In this document: positions 29,177 through 43,958 of the stretch, in pieces
How the letters are laid out: every line of letters starts with the position of its first letter
Position numbering within the stretch: the stretch's first letter is position 1
NCBI GenBank assembly: GCA_963556195.1
Contig: CAUVYP010001204.1
Coordinates: 124,001-188,000 of the forward strand
DNA length: 64,000 nt
From: Sepiola atlantica
Lineage: Eukaryota > Mollusca > Cephalopoda > Sepiida > Sepiolidae
Reading direction: 5' to 3'
The notes under the pieces: generated by a model
Database searches by the model: none
What the model was told of the DNA's origin: nothing
What the model saw: the letters and a program-made list of their open reading frames with translations, nothing else
Program-made: the position numbers and the translations under genes

Positions 29177-31480
29177 GTCAGTGGATTGTTAGGGTTTGAA
29201 AATAGATGATATCGTTTAAAGTCGGATTCTAAAGCATTGTTAATAGATGACTTTGTTCAAGTTGCGGATTCTTAGGGTTTGAAAATAGATGATATCGTTT
29301 AAAGTCGGATTCTAAAGCATTGTACATAGATGACTTTGTTCAAGTTGCCAATTCTTAAAGTTCTAAAATAGATTGTATCGTTTAAAGTCGGATTCTAAAT
29401 CATTGTAAATAGATGACTTTGTTCAGTTGCGGATTCTTTAGATTTGAAAATAGATGATATCGTTTAAAGTCGGATTCTAAAGCATAGTAAATAGATGACT
29501 TTGTTCAAGTTGCGGACTCTTTAGGTTTGAAAATAGATGATATCGTTTCACGTCGGATTCTAAAGCACTGTAAATAGATGACTTTGTTCAAGTTGAGAAT
29601 TCTCATGGTTTGAAAATAGATGATATCGTTTAAAGTCGGATTCTAAAGCATTGGAAATAGATGACGTTGTTCAAGTTGATGATTGTCAAGGTTTGAAAAT
29701 CGATTATATCGCTTAAAGTCGCATTCTAAAGCATTGTAAATAGGTGACTTTGTCCAAGTTTCCGATGTTTGAGGTTTAAAAATAGACGATATTGTTTTAA
29801 GTCGGATTCTAAAGCATTGTAAATAGATTACTTAGTTCAACTTGCCGATTCTTAAGGTTTGAAAGTAGATGATATCGTTTAAAGTCAGGTTCTAAAGCAT
29901 TGTAAATAGATGACTTTGTTTATTTTTCCGATTCGTAAGGTTTGAATAAAGGTGGTATCGTTTAAAGTCAGATTATAAAGCATTGTAAATAGATGACTTA
30001 GTTCAAGTTGCAGATTCTTAAGGTTTGAAAATAGATGATATCGTTTAAAGTCGGATTCTAAAGCATTGTAAATAGATGACTTTGTTCAAGTTGCCGATTC
30101 TTAAGGTTTAAAAATAGATGATATCGTTTTAAGTTGGATTCTAAAGCATTGTAAATAGATGACTTTTTTAAGTCGCGGATACTTAATATTTGAAAATAGA
30201 TGATATCGTTGAAAGTCGGATTCTACAGCATTGTAAATAGATGACTTTGTTCAAGTTGTGGACTCTTAAGGTTTGACAATAGATGATATCGTTTAAAGTC
30301 GAATTCTAAAGCATTGTAAATAGATCACTTTGTTCAAGTTGCGGATTCTGAATGTTTGAAAATAGATAGTATCGTTTAAAATCGGATGCTAAAGCATTGT
30401 AAATAGATGACTTTGGTCAAGTTGCCGATTCTTAAGGTTTGAAAATAGATGATATCGTTTAAAGTCGTATTCTAAAGCATTGTAAATAGATGACTTTGTT
30501 TATTCTGCCGATTCTTAAGCTTTGAAAAAAGATGATATCGTTTAAAGTCGGATTCTAAAGCATTGTAAATAGATGACTTAGGTCACGTTGCCGACTATTG
30601 GTGTTTGAAAATAGATGATATCGTTTAAAGTCGGTTTCTATAGCATTGTAAATTGATTACTTTGTTTAAGTTGCACTCTCTAAAAGTGTGAAAATAGATG
30701 ATCTCGTTTAAAGTCAGATTCTAAAGCATTGTAAATAGAACTTGGTTTAAGTTGCCGATACTTCACGTTTTAACATAGATGATATCGTTTAAAGTCGGAT
30801 ACTAAAGCATTGTAAATAGATGACTTCGTTTAGTAGCGGATTCTTACCCTTTGAGAATAGATGATATCGTGTAAAGTCGGATTCTAAAGCATTGTAAATA
30901 GATGACTTTGTTCAATTGCCGATTATTGAGGTTTGAAAATAGATGATATCGGTTAAAGTCGGATTCTAAAGCATTGTAAATAGATGACTTTGTTCAAGTT
31001 GCGGATTCTTAAGGTGTGAAAATAGATGATATCGTTAAAAGTCGGATTTTAAAGCATTGTAAATAGATGACATCGTTTTAGAAACGGATTCTTTAGCTTT
31101 GAGAATACATGATATCGTTTACAGTCGGATTCTAAAGCATTGTAAATAGATTACTTCGTTAAAGATGCCGGCTCTTAAGGTTTTAAAAAAGATGATATCG
31201 TATAAAGTCCGATTCTAAAGCATTGTAAATAGATGACTTCGTTAGAGTTGCGGATTCTTAATGTTTTAAAATAGATTATTTCGTTTAAATCGGATTCTAA
31301 AGCATTGTAAATAGATGATCTTGTTCAAGTTGCGGATACTTAATGTTTGAAAATAGATGATATCGTTGAAAGTCGGATTCTAAAGCATTGTAAATAGATG
31401 ACTTTGTTCAAGTTGCGGACTCTTAAGGTTTAAAATAGATGATATCGTTTAAAGTCGGATTCTAAAGCATTGTAAATAGA

Positions 31481-33136
31481 TACTTTGTTCTAGTTGCGTA
31501 GTCTAAAGGTTTGAAAATAGATGATATCGTTTAAAGTCGGATTCTAAAGCATTGTAAATAGATGACTTTGTTAAAGTTGCCGATTCTCAAGGTTTGAAAA
31601 TAGATGATATTGTTTAAAGTCGGATGCTAAAGCATTGTAAGTAGATGACTTTATTAGAGTTGCGGATTCTTAAGGTTTAAAAAAAGATGATAATGTTTAA
31701 AGTCGGATTCTAAAGCATTGTAAATAGATGACTTTGTTCAAGTTGCGGATTCTAAAAGTTTTGAACCTAGATGATATCGTTTAAATCGGATTCTAAAGCA
31801 TTGTAAATAGATGACTTTGTTCAAGTTGCGGATTCTTAAGGTTTGACAATAGATGATATCGTTGAAAGTCGGATTCTAAAGCATTGTAAATAGATGACTT
31901 GGTGCAAGTTGCAGATTCTTTATGTTTGTAAATAGATGATATCGTTCAAAGTCGGATTCTAAAGCATTGTAAATAGATGACTTTGTTCAAGTTGCGGACT
32001 CTCAAGGTTAGAAAAAAGATGATATCGTTTCAAGTCTGACTCCAAAGCATTGTAAATAGATGACTTTGTTCAAGTTGCGGATTCTTAAGGTTTGAAAATA
32101 GATGATATCGTTTAAAGTCGGATTCTAAAGCATTGTAAATAGATGACTGTGTTCAAGTTGCGGATTCTTAAGGTTTGAAAATAGATGATATCGTTAAAAG
32201 TCGGATTCTAAAGCATTGTAAATAGATGACTTTGTTCAAGTTGCGGACTGTCAAGGTTTGAATATAGATGCTATCGTTACTAGTCGGAGTCTAAAGCATG
32301 ATTAATAGATGACATGTTCAAGTTGCGGATTCTTAAGGTTTGAAAATAGATGATATCGTTTAAAGTCGGATTCTAAAGCATTGTAAATAGATGACTTTGT
32401 TTAAGTTGCCGATTCTTAAGGTTTGAAAATCGATGATATCGTTTAAAGTCGGATTCTAAAGCATTGTAAATAGATGACTTTGTTCAAGTGGCGAGTAATT
32501 AATGTTTAAAAGTAGATGATATCGTTTAATGTCGGATGCTGATGCATTGTAAATAGATGACTTTGTTCAAGTTGCGGATTCTTAATGTTTGAAAATAGTA
32601 TGTATCGTTTAAAGTCGGATTCTAAAGCATTGTAAATAGATGACTTTGTTAGAGTTGCAGATTCTTAATGTTTGAAAATAGATGATATTGTTTAAAGTCG
32701 GATTCTAAAGCATTGTAAATAGATGACTTTGTTCAAGTTGCCGATCTTAAGGTTTGAAAATAGATTATATCGTTTAAAGTCGGATTCTAAAGCATTGTAA
32801 ATAGATGACTTTGTTCAAGTTGCGGATTCTTAATGTTTGAAAATAGATGATACGTTTAAAGTCGGAATCGAAAGCATTGTAAATAGATGACTTCGTTAGA
32901 GTTGCGGATTCTTAATGTTTTAAAATAGATGATATCGTTTTAGTCGGATTCTAAAGCATTGTAAATGGATGATCTTGTTCAAGTTGCAGATTACTTAATG
33001 TTTGAAAATAGATGATATCGTTGAAAGTCGGATGCTAAAGCATTGTAAATAGATGACTTTGTTCAAGTTGCGGACTCGTAAGGTTTGAAAATAGATGATA
33101 TCGTTTAAAGTCAGATTCTAAAGCATTGTAAATAGA
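31481..33136. repeat. 20-monomer higher-order repeat unit (about 1656 bp)
   Basis: A 4-bp-shortened monomer (ATAGATACTTTGTTC followed by the GTCTAAAGG variant) occurs at 31481 and 33137. It is followed by the same variants, including GAACCTAGATGATATCG and GTTTAAATCGG. The same family of monomers reappears at 45370 and 47275, so this block has a distant relative about 13.9 kb downstream. Confidence 0.7.
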
Positions 33137-35857
33137 TACTTTGTTCAAGTTGCGGAGTCTAAAGGTTTGAAAATAGATGATATCGTTTAAAGTCGGATTC
33201 TAAAGCATTGTAAATAGATGACTTTGTTCAAGTTGCCGATTCTCAAGGTTTGAAAATAGATGATATTGTTTAAAGTCGGATGCTACAGCATTGTAAGTAG
33301 ATGACTTTATTACAGTTGCGGATTCTTAAAGTTTACAAATAGATGATTATGTTTAAATTCGGATTCTAAAGCATTGTAAATAGATGACTTTGTTCAAATT
33401 GCGGGTACTTAAGGTTTGAAAATAGATTATATCGTTTAAAGTGTGATTCAAAAGCATTGTAAATAGATGACTTTGTTCAAGTTGCGGATTCTAAAGGTTT
33501 GAACCTAGATGATATCGTTTAAATCGGATTCTAAAGCATTGTAAATAGATGACTTTGTTCAAGTTGCGGATTCTTAAGGTTTGTAAATAGATGATATCGT
33601 TTCAAGTCGGATTCTAAAGCATTGTAAATAGATGTCTTTGTTCAAGTACCGATTCTTAAGGTTTGAAAATTGATTATATCGTCTAAAGTCGGACTCTAAA
33701 GCATTGTAAATAGATGACTTTGGTCAAGTTGCGGATTCTTAAGGTTTGAAAATAGATGACATAGTTTAAAGTCGGATTCTAAAGCATTGTAAATAGATGA
33801 CTTTGTTCAAGTTGCGGATTCTTAAGGTTTGAAAGTCGATGATATCGTTTCAAGTCGGAGTCTAAAGCATTGTAAATAGATGACTTTGTTCAAGTTCCGA
33901 TTCTTAAGGTTTGAAAATAGATTATATCGTCTAAAGTCGGACACTAAAGCATTGTTAATAGATGACTTTGTTCAAGTTGCGGATTCTTAAGGTTTGAAAA
34001 TAGATGATATCGTTTAAAGTGGGATTCTGAAGCATTGTAAATAGATGACTTTGTTCAAGTTGCGGATTATTAACGTGTAAAAATAGATGATATCGGTTAA
34101 AGTCGGATTCTAAAGCATTGTAAATAGATTACTTTGTTCAAGTTGCGGACTCCTAAGGTTTGAAAATAGATGATATCGTTTCAAGTCGGATTCTAAAGCA
34201 TTGTAAATAGATGACTTTGTTCAAGTTGCGGATTCTTAAGTTTTGAAAATAGATGATATCGTTTCAAGTGGGATTCTAAAGCATTGTAAATAGATGACTT
34301 TGTTGAGGTTGCCGATTCTTAAGGTTTGAAAATAGATGATATCGTTTAAAGTCGGATTCTAAAGCATTGTAAATAGATGACTTTGTGCAAGTTGCCGATT
34401 CTTTATGTTTGCTAATAGATGATATCGTTTAAAGTCGGATTCTAAAGCATTGTAAATAGATGACTTTGTTCAAATTGCGGATACTTAAGGTTTGAAAATA
34501 GATGATATCGTTTAAAGTGTGATTCAAAAGCATTGTAAATAGATGACTTTGTTCAAGTTGCGGATTCTTAAGGTTTTAACCTAGATGATATCGTTTAAAT
34601 CGGATTCTAAAGCATTGTAAATAGATGACTTTGTTCAAGTTCCGGATTCTTAAGGTTTGAAAATAGATTATATCGTTTCAAGTCGGATTCTAAAGCATTG
34701 TAAATAGATGACTTTGTTCAAGTTGAGAATTCTCATGGTTTGAAAATAGATGATATCGTTTAAAGTCGGATTCTAAAGCATTGGAAATAGATGACGTTGT
34801 TCAAGTTGCGGATTGTCAAGGTTTAAAAAAAGATTATATCGCTTAAAGTCGGATTCTAAAGCATAGTAAATAGATAACTTTGTTCAAGTTGTCGATTCTT
34901 TAGGTTTGAAAATAGATGATATCGTTTAAAGTCGGATTTTAAAGCATTGTAAATAGATGACTTTGTTCAAGTTGCGGATTCTTCAGGTTTGAAAATAGAT
35001 GATATTGTTTAAAGTAAGATTATAAAGCATTGTAAATAGATGACTTTGTTCAAGTTTCCGATTCTTAATGTTAGAAAATAGATAAGGTTGTTTAAAGTCT
35101 GATTCTAAAGCATTGTTAATAGATGACATTGTTACCGTTTCGGATTCTTAAGGTTTGAAAATAGATGATATCGTTTATAGTCGGATTCTAAAGCATTGTA
35201 AATAGATGACTTTGTTCAAGGTCTCGATTCTTGAGAGTTGAAAATAGATGATAATGTTTGAAGTCGTATTCTAAAGAATTCTAAATATATGGTTTAGTCT
35301 AAGTTGCCGCTTCTTAAGGTATGCAAATAGATGATATCGTTTATAGTCAAATTCTAAAGCATTGTAAATAGATGACTTTGTTCAAGTTGTTGATTCATAA
35401 GGTTTGAAAATAGATGATATGGTTTAAAGTCGGATTCTAAAGCATTGTAAATAGGTGACTTTGTTCAAGTTACTGATTCTTTAGGTTTGATAATAGATGA
35501 TATTGTTTAAAGTCACATTCTAAAGCATTGTAAATAGATGACTTTGTTCAAGTTACTGATTCTTAAGGTTTGAAAATAGATGATATCGTTTAAAGTCGGA
35601 TTCTAAAGCAGTGTAAAAAGATGACTTTGTTCAAGTTACCGATTCTGGAGGTTTGAAAATTGATGATATCGTTTAAAGTCGGATTGTAAAGCAATGTACA
35701 TAGATGACTGTGTTCAAGTTGCCGATTCTAAAGCTTTGAAAATAGAGAATATCGTTTAAAGTCGGATTCTAAAGCATTTTAAATAGATGACTTTGTTCGA
35801 GTTCTCGATTAAAAGGGTTTTAAAATAGATGATATCGTTTAAAGTCGGATTCTAAAG

Positions 35858-38800
35858 CTTCAGAAGTCAGATTCCAAAGCATTGTAAATAGATGACTTTG
35901 TTCAAGTTGCGGATTCTAAAGGTTTAAAAATAGATGATATCGTTTTAAGTCGGATTTTAAAGCATTGTAAATAGATGACATTGTAACAGTTGCGGATTCT
36001 TGAGGTTCGAAAATAGATGATATCGTTTAAAGTCGGATTCTAAAGCATTTTAAATAGATGACTGTGTTCAAGTGGCCGATCCTTAAAATTTAAAAACAGA
36101 TGATATTATTTAAAGTCGGATTCTAAAGCAGTGTAAATAGATGACTTTGTCTAAGTTGCGGATTCTTAAGCTTTGAAAATTGAGGATATCGTTTAGAGTC
36201 GGATTCTAAAGCATTGTAAATAGATGACGTTGTTCGAGTTCCCGATTAAAAGGATTTAAAAACAGATGATATCGTTTAAAGTCGGATTCTAAAGCATTGT
36301 AAATATATGACTTAGTTTTAGTAGCGGATTCTTAAGCTTTGAGAATAGATAATATCGTTTAAAGTCGGATTCTTAAGCATTGTAAATAGATTACTTCGTT
36401 CAAGTTGCCGATTCTTTAGGTTTTAAAATAGATGATATCGTTTAAAGTAAGATTCTAAAGCATTGTAAATAGATGACTTTGTTCAAGTTTCCGATTCTTA
36501 ATGTTTGAAAATAGATAAGGTGGTTTAAAGTCGGATTCTAAAGCATTGTAAATGGATGACTTTGTTCAAGTTGCGGATTCTTTAGGTTGGAAAATAGATG
36601 ATATTGTTTAAAGTCAGACTCAAACGCATTGTAAATAGATGACTTTGTTCAAGTTGCGGATTCTTAATGTTTAAAAATAGACGATATCGTTTAAATTCGG
36701 ATTCTAAAGCATTGTAAATAGATGACTTTGTTCAGTTGCGGACTCTGTAGGTCTGAAAATAGATGATACCGTTTCAAGTCGGATTCTAAAGCATTGTAAA
36801 TGGATGACATTGTTCAAGTTGCCGATTCTAAAGGTTTTAAAATCGATTATATCGTTTAAAGTCGGATTCTAAAGCATTTTAAATAGATGACTTTGTTCAA
36901 GTTGCACATTCTTAAGGTTTGAAAATAATGATATTGGTTAAAGTCGGATTCTAAAGCATTGTAAATAGATGACTTTGTTAGAGTTGCTGATTCTTTAGGT
37001 TTGAAAATAAATGATGTTGTTTAAAGTCGGATTCTAAAGCATTGTATATAGATGACTTTATCAAGTTACGGATTCTATAGGTTTAAAAATAAATGATATC
37101 GTTTAAAGTCGGATTCTAAAGCATTGTTAATAGATGACATAGTTACCGTTTCGGATTCTTAAGGTTTGAAAATAGATGATACCGTTTCAAGTCGGATTCT
37201 AAAGCATTGTAAATAGATGACTTTGTTCCAGTTGTCGATTCATAAGGTTTGAAAATAGATGATATCGTTTAAAGTCGGATTCTAAAGCATTGTAAATAGG
37301 TGACTTTGTTGAAGTTACTGATTCTTTAGGTTTGATAATAGATGATATTGTTTAAAGTCACATTCTAAAGCATTGTAAATAGATGACTTTGTTCAAGTTT
37401 CTGATTCTTAAGGTTTGAAAATAGATAATATCGTTTAAAGTCGGATTCTAAAGCATTGTAAATAAATGACTTTGTTCATGTTTAGGATTCTAAAGGTGTC
37501 AACATAGATGATATCGTTTAAAGTCAGATTCTAAAGCATTGTAAATAGGTGACTTTGTCCAAGTTGCCGATGTTTGAGGTTTAAAAATAGACGATATTGT
37601 TTTAAGTCGGATTCTAAAGCATTGTAAATAGATGACTTTGTTCAAGTGGCTGATTCTTAATGTTCGAAAATCGATGATATCGTTTCAAGTCGAATTGTAA
37701 AGCATTGTAAATAGATGACTTTGTAAAGGTTGCGGATTCTTAAGGTTTGAAGATAGATGATATTGTTTAAAGTCGGATTCTAAAGCAGTGTAAAAAGATG
37801 ACTTTGTTCAAGTTACCGATTCTGGAGGTTTGAAAATTGATGATATCGTTTAAAGTCGGATTGTAAAGCAATGTACATAGATGACTGTGTTCAAGTTGCC
37901 GATTCTAAAGCTTTGAACATAGAGAATATCGTTTAAAGTCGGATTCTAAAGCATTGTAAATAGATGACTTTGTTCGAGTTCTCGATTAAAATGGTTTTAA
38001 AATAGATGATATCGTTTAAAGTCGGATTCTAAAGCATTGTAAATACATTACTTCGTTCCAGTTGCGGATTCATAAGCTTTGAGAATAGACGATATCGTTA
38101 AAAGTCGGATTCTAAAGCATTGTAAATAGATTACTTCGTTCAACTTGCCGATTCTTAAGGTTTTAAAGTAGATGATATCGTTTAAAGTCGGATTCTAAAG
38201 CATTGTAAATAGATGACTTTGTTTATTTTGCCGATTCGTAATGTTTGAAAAAAGATGTTATCGTTTAAAGTCAGATAATAAAGCATTGTAAATAGATGAC
38301 TTAGTTCAAGTTGCAGATTCTTAAGGTTTGAAAATAGATGATATCGTTTTAAGTTGGATTCTAAAGCATTGTAAATAGATGACTTTTTTGAGTTGCGGAT
38401 ACTTAATATTTTAAAATAGATGATATCGTTCAAAGTCGGATTCTACAGCATTGTAAATAGATGACTTTGTTCAAATTGCGGATTCTTAATGTTGGAAAAT
38501 AGATGAGATCGTTTAAAGTCGAATTCTTAAGCATTGTAAATAGATCACTTTGTTCAAGTTACCGATTCTGGAGGTTTGAAAATTGATGATATCGTTTAAA
38601 GTCGGATTGTAAAGCAATGTACATAGATGACTGTGTTCAAGTTGCCGATTCTAAAGCTTTGAAAATAGAGAATATCGTTTAAAGTCGGATTCTAAAGCAT
38701 TTTAAATAGATGACTTTGTTCGAGTTCTTGATTAAAAGGGTTTTAAAATAGATGATATCGTTTAAAGTCGGATTCTAAAGCTTTAGAAGTCAGATTCCAA
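35858..38800. repeat. Shared shortened monomers marking a 2.9-kb segmental duplication
   Basis: A monomer with about 60 bp deleted reads AAGCTT(C/T)AGAAGTCAG. It occurs at about 35855 and again at about 38778, 2923 bp apart. An identical rare deletion junction at two sites is best explained by copying of the segment rather than two deletions. Neighbouring variants (GCCGATCCTTAAAAT, CCCGATTAAAAGG) follow both sites in the same order. Confidence 0.7.
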
Positions 38801-40140
38801 AGCATTGTAAATAGATTACTTCGTTCAAACTTGCCGATTCTTAAGGTTTGAAAGTAGATGATATCGTTTAAAGTCGGATTTTAAAGCATTGTAAATAGAT
38901 GACATTGTTACAGTTGCGGATTCTTGAGGTTCGAAAATAGATGATATCGTTTAAAGTCGGATTCTAAAGCATTTTAAATAGATGACTGTGTTCAAGTGGC
39001 CGATCCTTAAAATTTAAAAACACATGATATTATTTAAAGTCGGCTTCTAAAGCAGTGTAAATAGATGACTTTGTCTAAGTTGCGGATTCTTTAGCTTTGA
39101 AAATTGAGGATATCGTTTAGAGTCGGATTCTAAAGCATTGTAAATAGATGACGTTGTTCGAGTTCCCGATTAAAAGGATTTAAAAACAGATGATATCGTT
39201 TAAAGTCGGATTCTAAAGCATTGTAAAAATATGACTTAGTTTTAGTAGCGGATTCTTAAGCTTTGAGAATAGATAATATCGTTTAAAGTCGGATTCTAAA
39301 GCATTGTAAATAGATTACTTCGTTCAAGTTGCCGATTCTTAAGGTTTGAAAATAGATGATATCGTTTAAAGTAAGATTCCAAAGCATTGTAAATAAATGA
39401 CTTTGTTTAAGTTTCCGATTCTTAATGTTTGAAAATAGATAAGGTGGTTTAAAGTCAGATTCTAAAGCATTGTAAATGGATGACTTTGTTCAAGTTGCGG
39501 ATTCTTAAGGTTGGAAAATAGATGATATTGTTTAAAGTCAGACTCAAACGCATTGTAAATAGATGACTTTGTTCAAGTTGCGGATTCTTAATGTTTAAAA
39601 ATAGACGATATCGTTTAAAGTCGGATTCTAAAGCATTGGAAATAGATGACTTTGTTCAGTTGCGGACTCTGTAGGTTTGAAAATAGATGATACCGTTTCA
39701 AGTCGGATTCTAAAGCATTGTAAATAGATGACTTTGTTCAAGTGGCTGATTCTTAATGTTCGAAAATCGATGATATCGTTTCAAGTCGAATTTTAAAACA
39801 TTGTAAATAGATGACTTTGTAAAGGTTGCGGATTCTTAAAGTTTGAAGATAGATTATATTGTTTAAAGTCGGATTCTAAAGCAGTGTAAAAAGATGACTT
39901 TGTTCAAGTTACCGATTCTGGAGGTTTGAAAATTGATGATATCGTTTAAAGTCGGATTGTAAAGCAATGTACATAGATGACTGTGTTCAAGTTGCCGATT
40001 CTAAAGCTTTGAAAATAGAGAATATCGTTTAAAGTCGGATTCTAAAGCATTGTAAATAGATGACTTTGTTCGAGTTCTCGATTAAAAGGGTTTTAAAATA
40101 GATGATATCGTTTAAAGTCGGGGTCTAAAGCATTGTTAAT

Positions 40141-41966
40141 ACATTACTTCGTTCCAGTTGCAGATTCTAAAGCTTTGAGAATAGACGATATCGTTAAAAG
40201 TCGGATTCTAAAGCATTGTAAATAGATTACTTCGTTCAACTTGCCGATTCTTAAGGTTTGAAAGTAGATGATATCGTTTAAAGTCGGATTCTAAAGCATT
40301 GTAAATAGATGACTTTGTTTATTTTGCCGATTCGTAAGGTTTGAAAAAAGATGGTATCGTTTAAAGTCAGATTATAAAGCATTGTAAATAGATGACTTAG
40401 TTCAAGTTGCAGATTCTTAAGGTTTGTAAAATAAGTGATATCGTTTAAAGTCGGATTCTAAAGCATTGTAAATTGATGACTTTGTTCAAGTTGCCGATTC
40501 TTAATGTTTGAAAATAGATGATACCGTTTAAAGTCGGATTCTAAAGCATTGTAAATAGATCACTTTGTTCAAGTTGCGGATTTTTAATGTTTGAAAATAG
40601 ATGATATCGTTTAAAGTCGGATGCTAAAGCATTTTAAATAGATGACTTTGTTCAAGTTGCACATTCTGAAGGTTTGAAAATAGATGATATCGTTTAAAGT
40701 CGGATTCTAAAGCATTGTAAATAGATGACTTTGTTAGAGTTGCTGATTCTTAAAGTTTGAAAATAAATGATGTTGTTTAAAGTCGGATTCTAAAGCATTG
40801 TAAATAGATGACTTTATCAAGTTACGGATTCTATAGGTTTAAAAATAAATGATATCGTTTAAAGTCGGATTCTAACGCATTGTTAATAGATGACATTGTT
40901 ACCGTTTCGGATTCTTAAGGTTTGAAAATAGATGATATCGTTTATAGTCGGATTCTAAAGCATTGTAAATAGATGACTTTGTTCAAGTTCTCGATTCTTG
41001 AGAGTTGAAAATAGATGATAATGTTTGAAGTCGTATTCTAAAGAATTGTAAATAGATGGTTTAGTTAAAGTTGCCGCTTCTTAAGGTTTGAAAATAGATG
41101 ATATCGTTTATAGTCAAATTCTACAGCATTGTAAATAGATGACTTTGTTACAGTTGTCGATTCATAAGGTTTGAAAATAGATGATATCGTTTAAAGTCGG
41201 ATTCTAAAGCATTGTAAATAGGTGACTTTGTTCAAGTTACTGATTCTTTAGGTTTGATAATAGATGATATTGTTTAAAGTCACATTCTAAAGCATTGTAA
41301 ATAGATGACTTTGTTCAAGTTACTGATTCTTAAGGTTTGAAAATAGATGATATCGTTTAAAGTCGGATTCTAAAGCATTGTAAATAGATGACTTTGTTCA
41401 TGTTTAGGATTCTAAAGGTGTTAACATAGATGATATCGTTTAAAGTCAGATTCTAAAGCATTGTAAATAGGTGACTTTGTCCAAGTTGCCGATGTTTGAG
41501 GTTTAAAAATAGACGATATTGTTTTAAGTCGGATTCTAAAGCATTGTAAATAGATGACTTTGTTCAAGTGGCTGATTCTTAATGTTCGAAAATCGATGAT
41601 ATCGTTTCAAGTCGAATTTTAAAGCATTGTAAATAGATGACTTTGTTAAGGTTGCGGATTCTTAAAGTTTGAAGATAGATTATATTGTTTAAAGTCGGAT
41701 TCTAAAGCAGTGTAAAAAGATGACTTTGTTCAAGTTACCGATTCTGGAGGTTTGAAAATTGATTATATCGTTTAAAGTCGGATTGTAAAGCAATGTACAT
41801 AGATGACTGTGTTCAAGTTGCCGATTCTAAAGCTTTGAAAATAGAGAATATCGTTTAAAGTCGGATTCTAAAGCATTGTAAATAGATGACTTTGTTCGAG
41901 TTCTCGATTAAAAGGGTTTTAAAATAGATGATATCGTTTAAAGTCGGGGTCTAAAGCATTGTAAAT
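40141..41966. repeat. 22-monomer higher-order repeat unit (1826 bp)
   Basis: ACATTACTTCGTTCCAG at 40141 recurs at 41967 (1826 bp, exactly 22 x 83) and 43959. Many rare variants recur in order: GATTAAAAGGG, GAGAATAGACGATATCG, TTATTTTGCCGATTCG, CTCGATTCTTGAGAG, GTTAACATAG. An older, more diverged copy lies upstream (38045), with a non-integral interval of 2096 bp caused by a shortened monomer near 38781. Confidence 0.83.
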
Positions 41967-43958
41967 ACATTACTTCGTTCCAGTTGCAGATTCTAAAGCT
42001 TTGAGAATAGACGATATCGTTAAAAGTCGGATTCTAAAGCATTGTAAATAGATTACTTCGTTCAACTTGCCGATTCTTAAGGTTTGAAAGTAGATGATAT
42101 CGTTTAAAGTCGGATTCTAAAGCATTGTAAATAGATGACTTTGTTTATTTTGCCGATTCGTAAGGTTTGAAAAAAGATGGTATCGTTTAAAGTCAGATTA
42201 TAAAGCATTGTAAATAGATGACTTAGTTCAAGTTGCAGATTCTTAAGGTTTGTAAAATAGATGATATCGTTTAAAGTCGGATTCTAAAGCATTGTAAATT
42301 GATGACTTTGTTCAAGTTGCCGATTCTTAAGGTTTTAAAATCGATTATATCGTTTAAAGTCGGATTCTAAAGCATTGTAAATAGATTACTTTGTTCAAGT
42401 TGCGGATTCTTAATGTTTAAAAATAGATGATATTGTATAAAGTCGGATTCTAAAGCATTGTAAATAGATTACTTTGTTCAAGTTGCGGATTCTTAATGTT
42501 TGAAAATAGATGATACCGTTTAAAGTCGGATTCTAAAGCATTGTAAATAGATCACGTTGTTCAAGTTGCGGATTTTTAATGTTTGAAAATAGATGATATC
42601 GTTTAAAGTCGGATGCTAAAGCATTTTAAATAGATGACTTTGTTCAAGTTGCACATTCTGAAGGTTTGAAAATAGATGATATCGTTTAAAGTCGGATTCT
42701 AAAGCATTGTAAATAGATGACTTTGTTAGAGTTGCTGATTCTTAAAGTTTGAAAATAAATGATGTTGTTTAAAGTCGGATTCTAAAGCATTGTAAATAGA
42801 TGACTTTATCAAGTTACGGATTCTATAGGTTTAAAAATAAATGATATCGTTTAAAGTCGGATTCTAACGCATTGTTAATAGATGACATTGTTACCGTTTC
42901 GGATTCTTAAGGTTTGAAAATAGATGATATCGTTTATAGTCGGATTCTAAAGCATTGTAAATAGATGACTTTGTTCAAGTACTCGATTCTTGAGAGTTGA
43001 AAATAGATGATAATGTTTGAAGTCGTATTCTAAAGAATTGTAAATAGATGGTTTAGTTAAAGTTGCCGCTTCTTAAGGTTTGAAAATAGATGATATCGTT
43101 TATAGTCAAATTCTACAGCATTGTAAATAGATGACTTTGTTACAGTTGTCGATTCATAAGGTTTGAAAATAGATGATATCGTTTAAAGTCGGATTCTAAA
43201 GCATTGTAAATAGGTGACTTTGTTCAAGTTACTGATTCTTTAGGTATGATAATAGATGATATTGTTTAAAGTCACATTCTAAAGCATTGTAAATAGATGA
43301 CTTTGTTCAAGTTACTGATTCTTAAGGTTTGAACATAGATGATATCGTTTAAAGTCGGATTCTAAAGCATTGTAAATAGATGACTTTGTTCATGTTTAGG
43401 ATTCTAAAGGTGTTAACATAGATGATATCGTTTAAAGTCAGATTCTAAAGCATTGTAAATAGGTGACTTTGTCCAAGTTGTGGATGTTTGAGGTTTAAAA
43501 ATAGACGATAATGTTTTAAGTCGGATTCTAAAGCATTGTAAATAGATGACTTTGTTCAAGTGGCTGATTCTTAATGTTCGAAAATCGATGATATCGTTCT
43601 AAGTCGAATTTTAAAGCATTGTAAATAGATGACTTTGTTAAGGTTGCGGATGCTTAAAGTTTGAAGATAGATGATATTGTTTAAAGTCGGATTCTAAAGC
43701 AGTGTAAAAAGATGACTTTGTTCAAGTTACCGATTCTGGAGGTTTGAAAATTGATGATATCGTTTAAAGTCGGATTGTAAAGCTATGTACATAGATGACT
43801 GTGTTCAAGTTGCCGATTCTAAAGCTTTGAAAATAGAGAATATCGTTTAAAGTCGGATTCTAAAGCATTGTAAATAGATGACTTTGTTCGAGTTCTCGAT
43901 TAAAAGGGTTTAAAAATAGATGATATCGTTTAAAGTCGGGGTCTAAAGCATTGTAAAT
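41967..43958. repeat. 24-monomer version of the same higher-order repeat (1992 bp)
   Basis: Interval to the next landmark at 43959 is 1992 bp, exactly 24 x 83. Relative to the 1826-bp copy it carries two extra monomers near 42360-42530 (AGATTACTTTGTTCAAG repeated twice). The following copy starts at 43959 and is recognisable until about 44310, where the order changes. Confidence 0.82.
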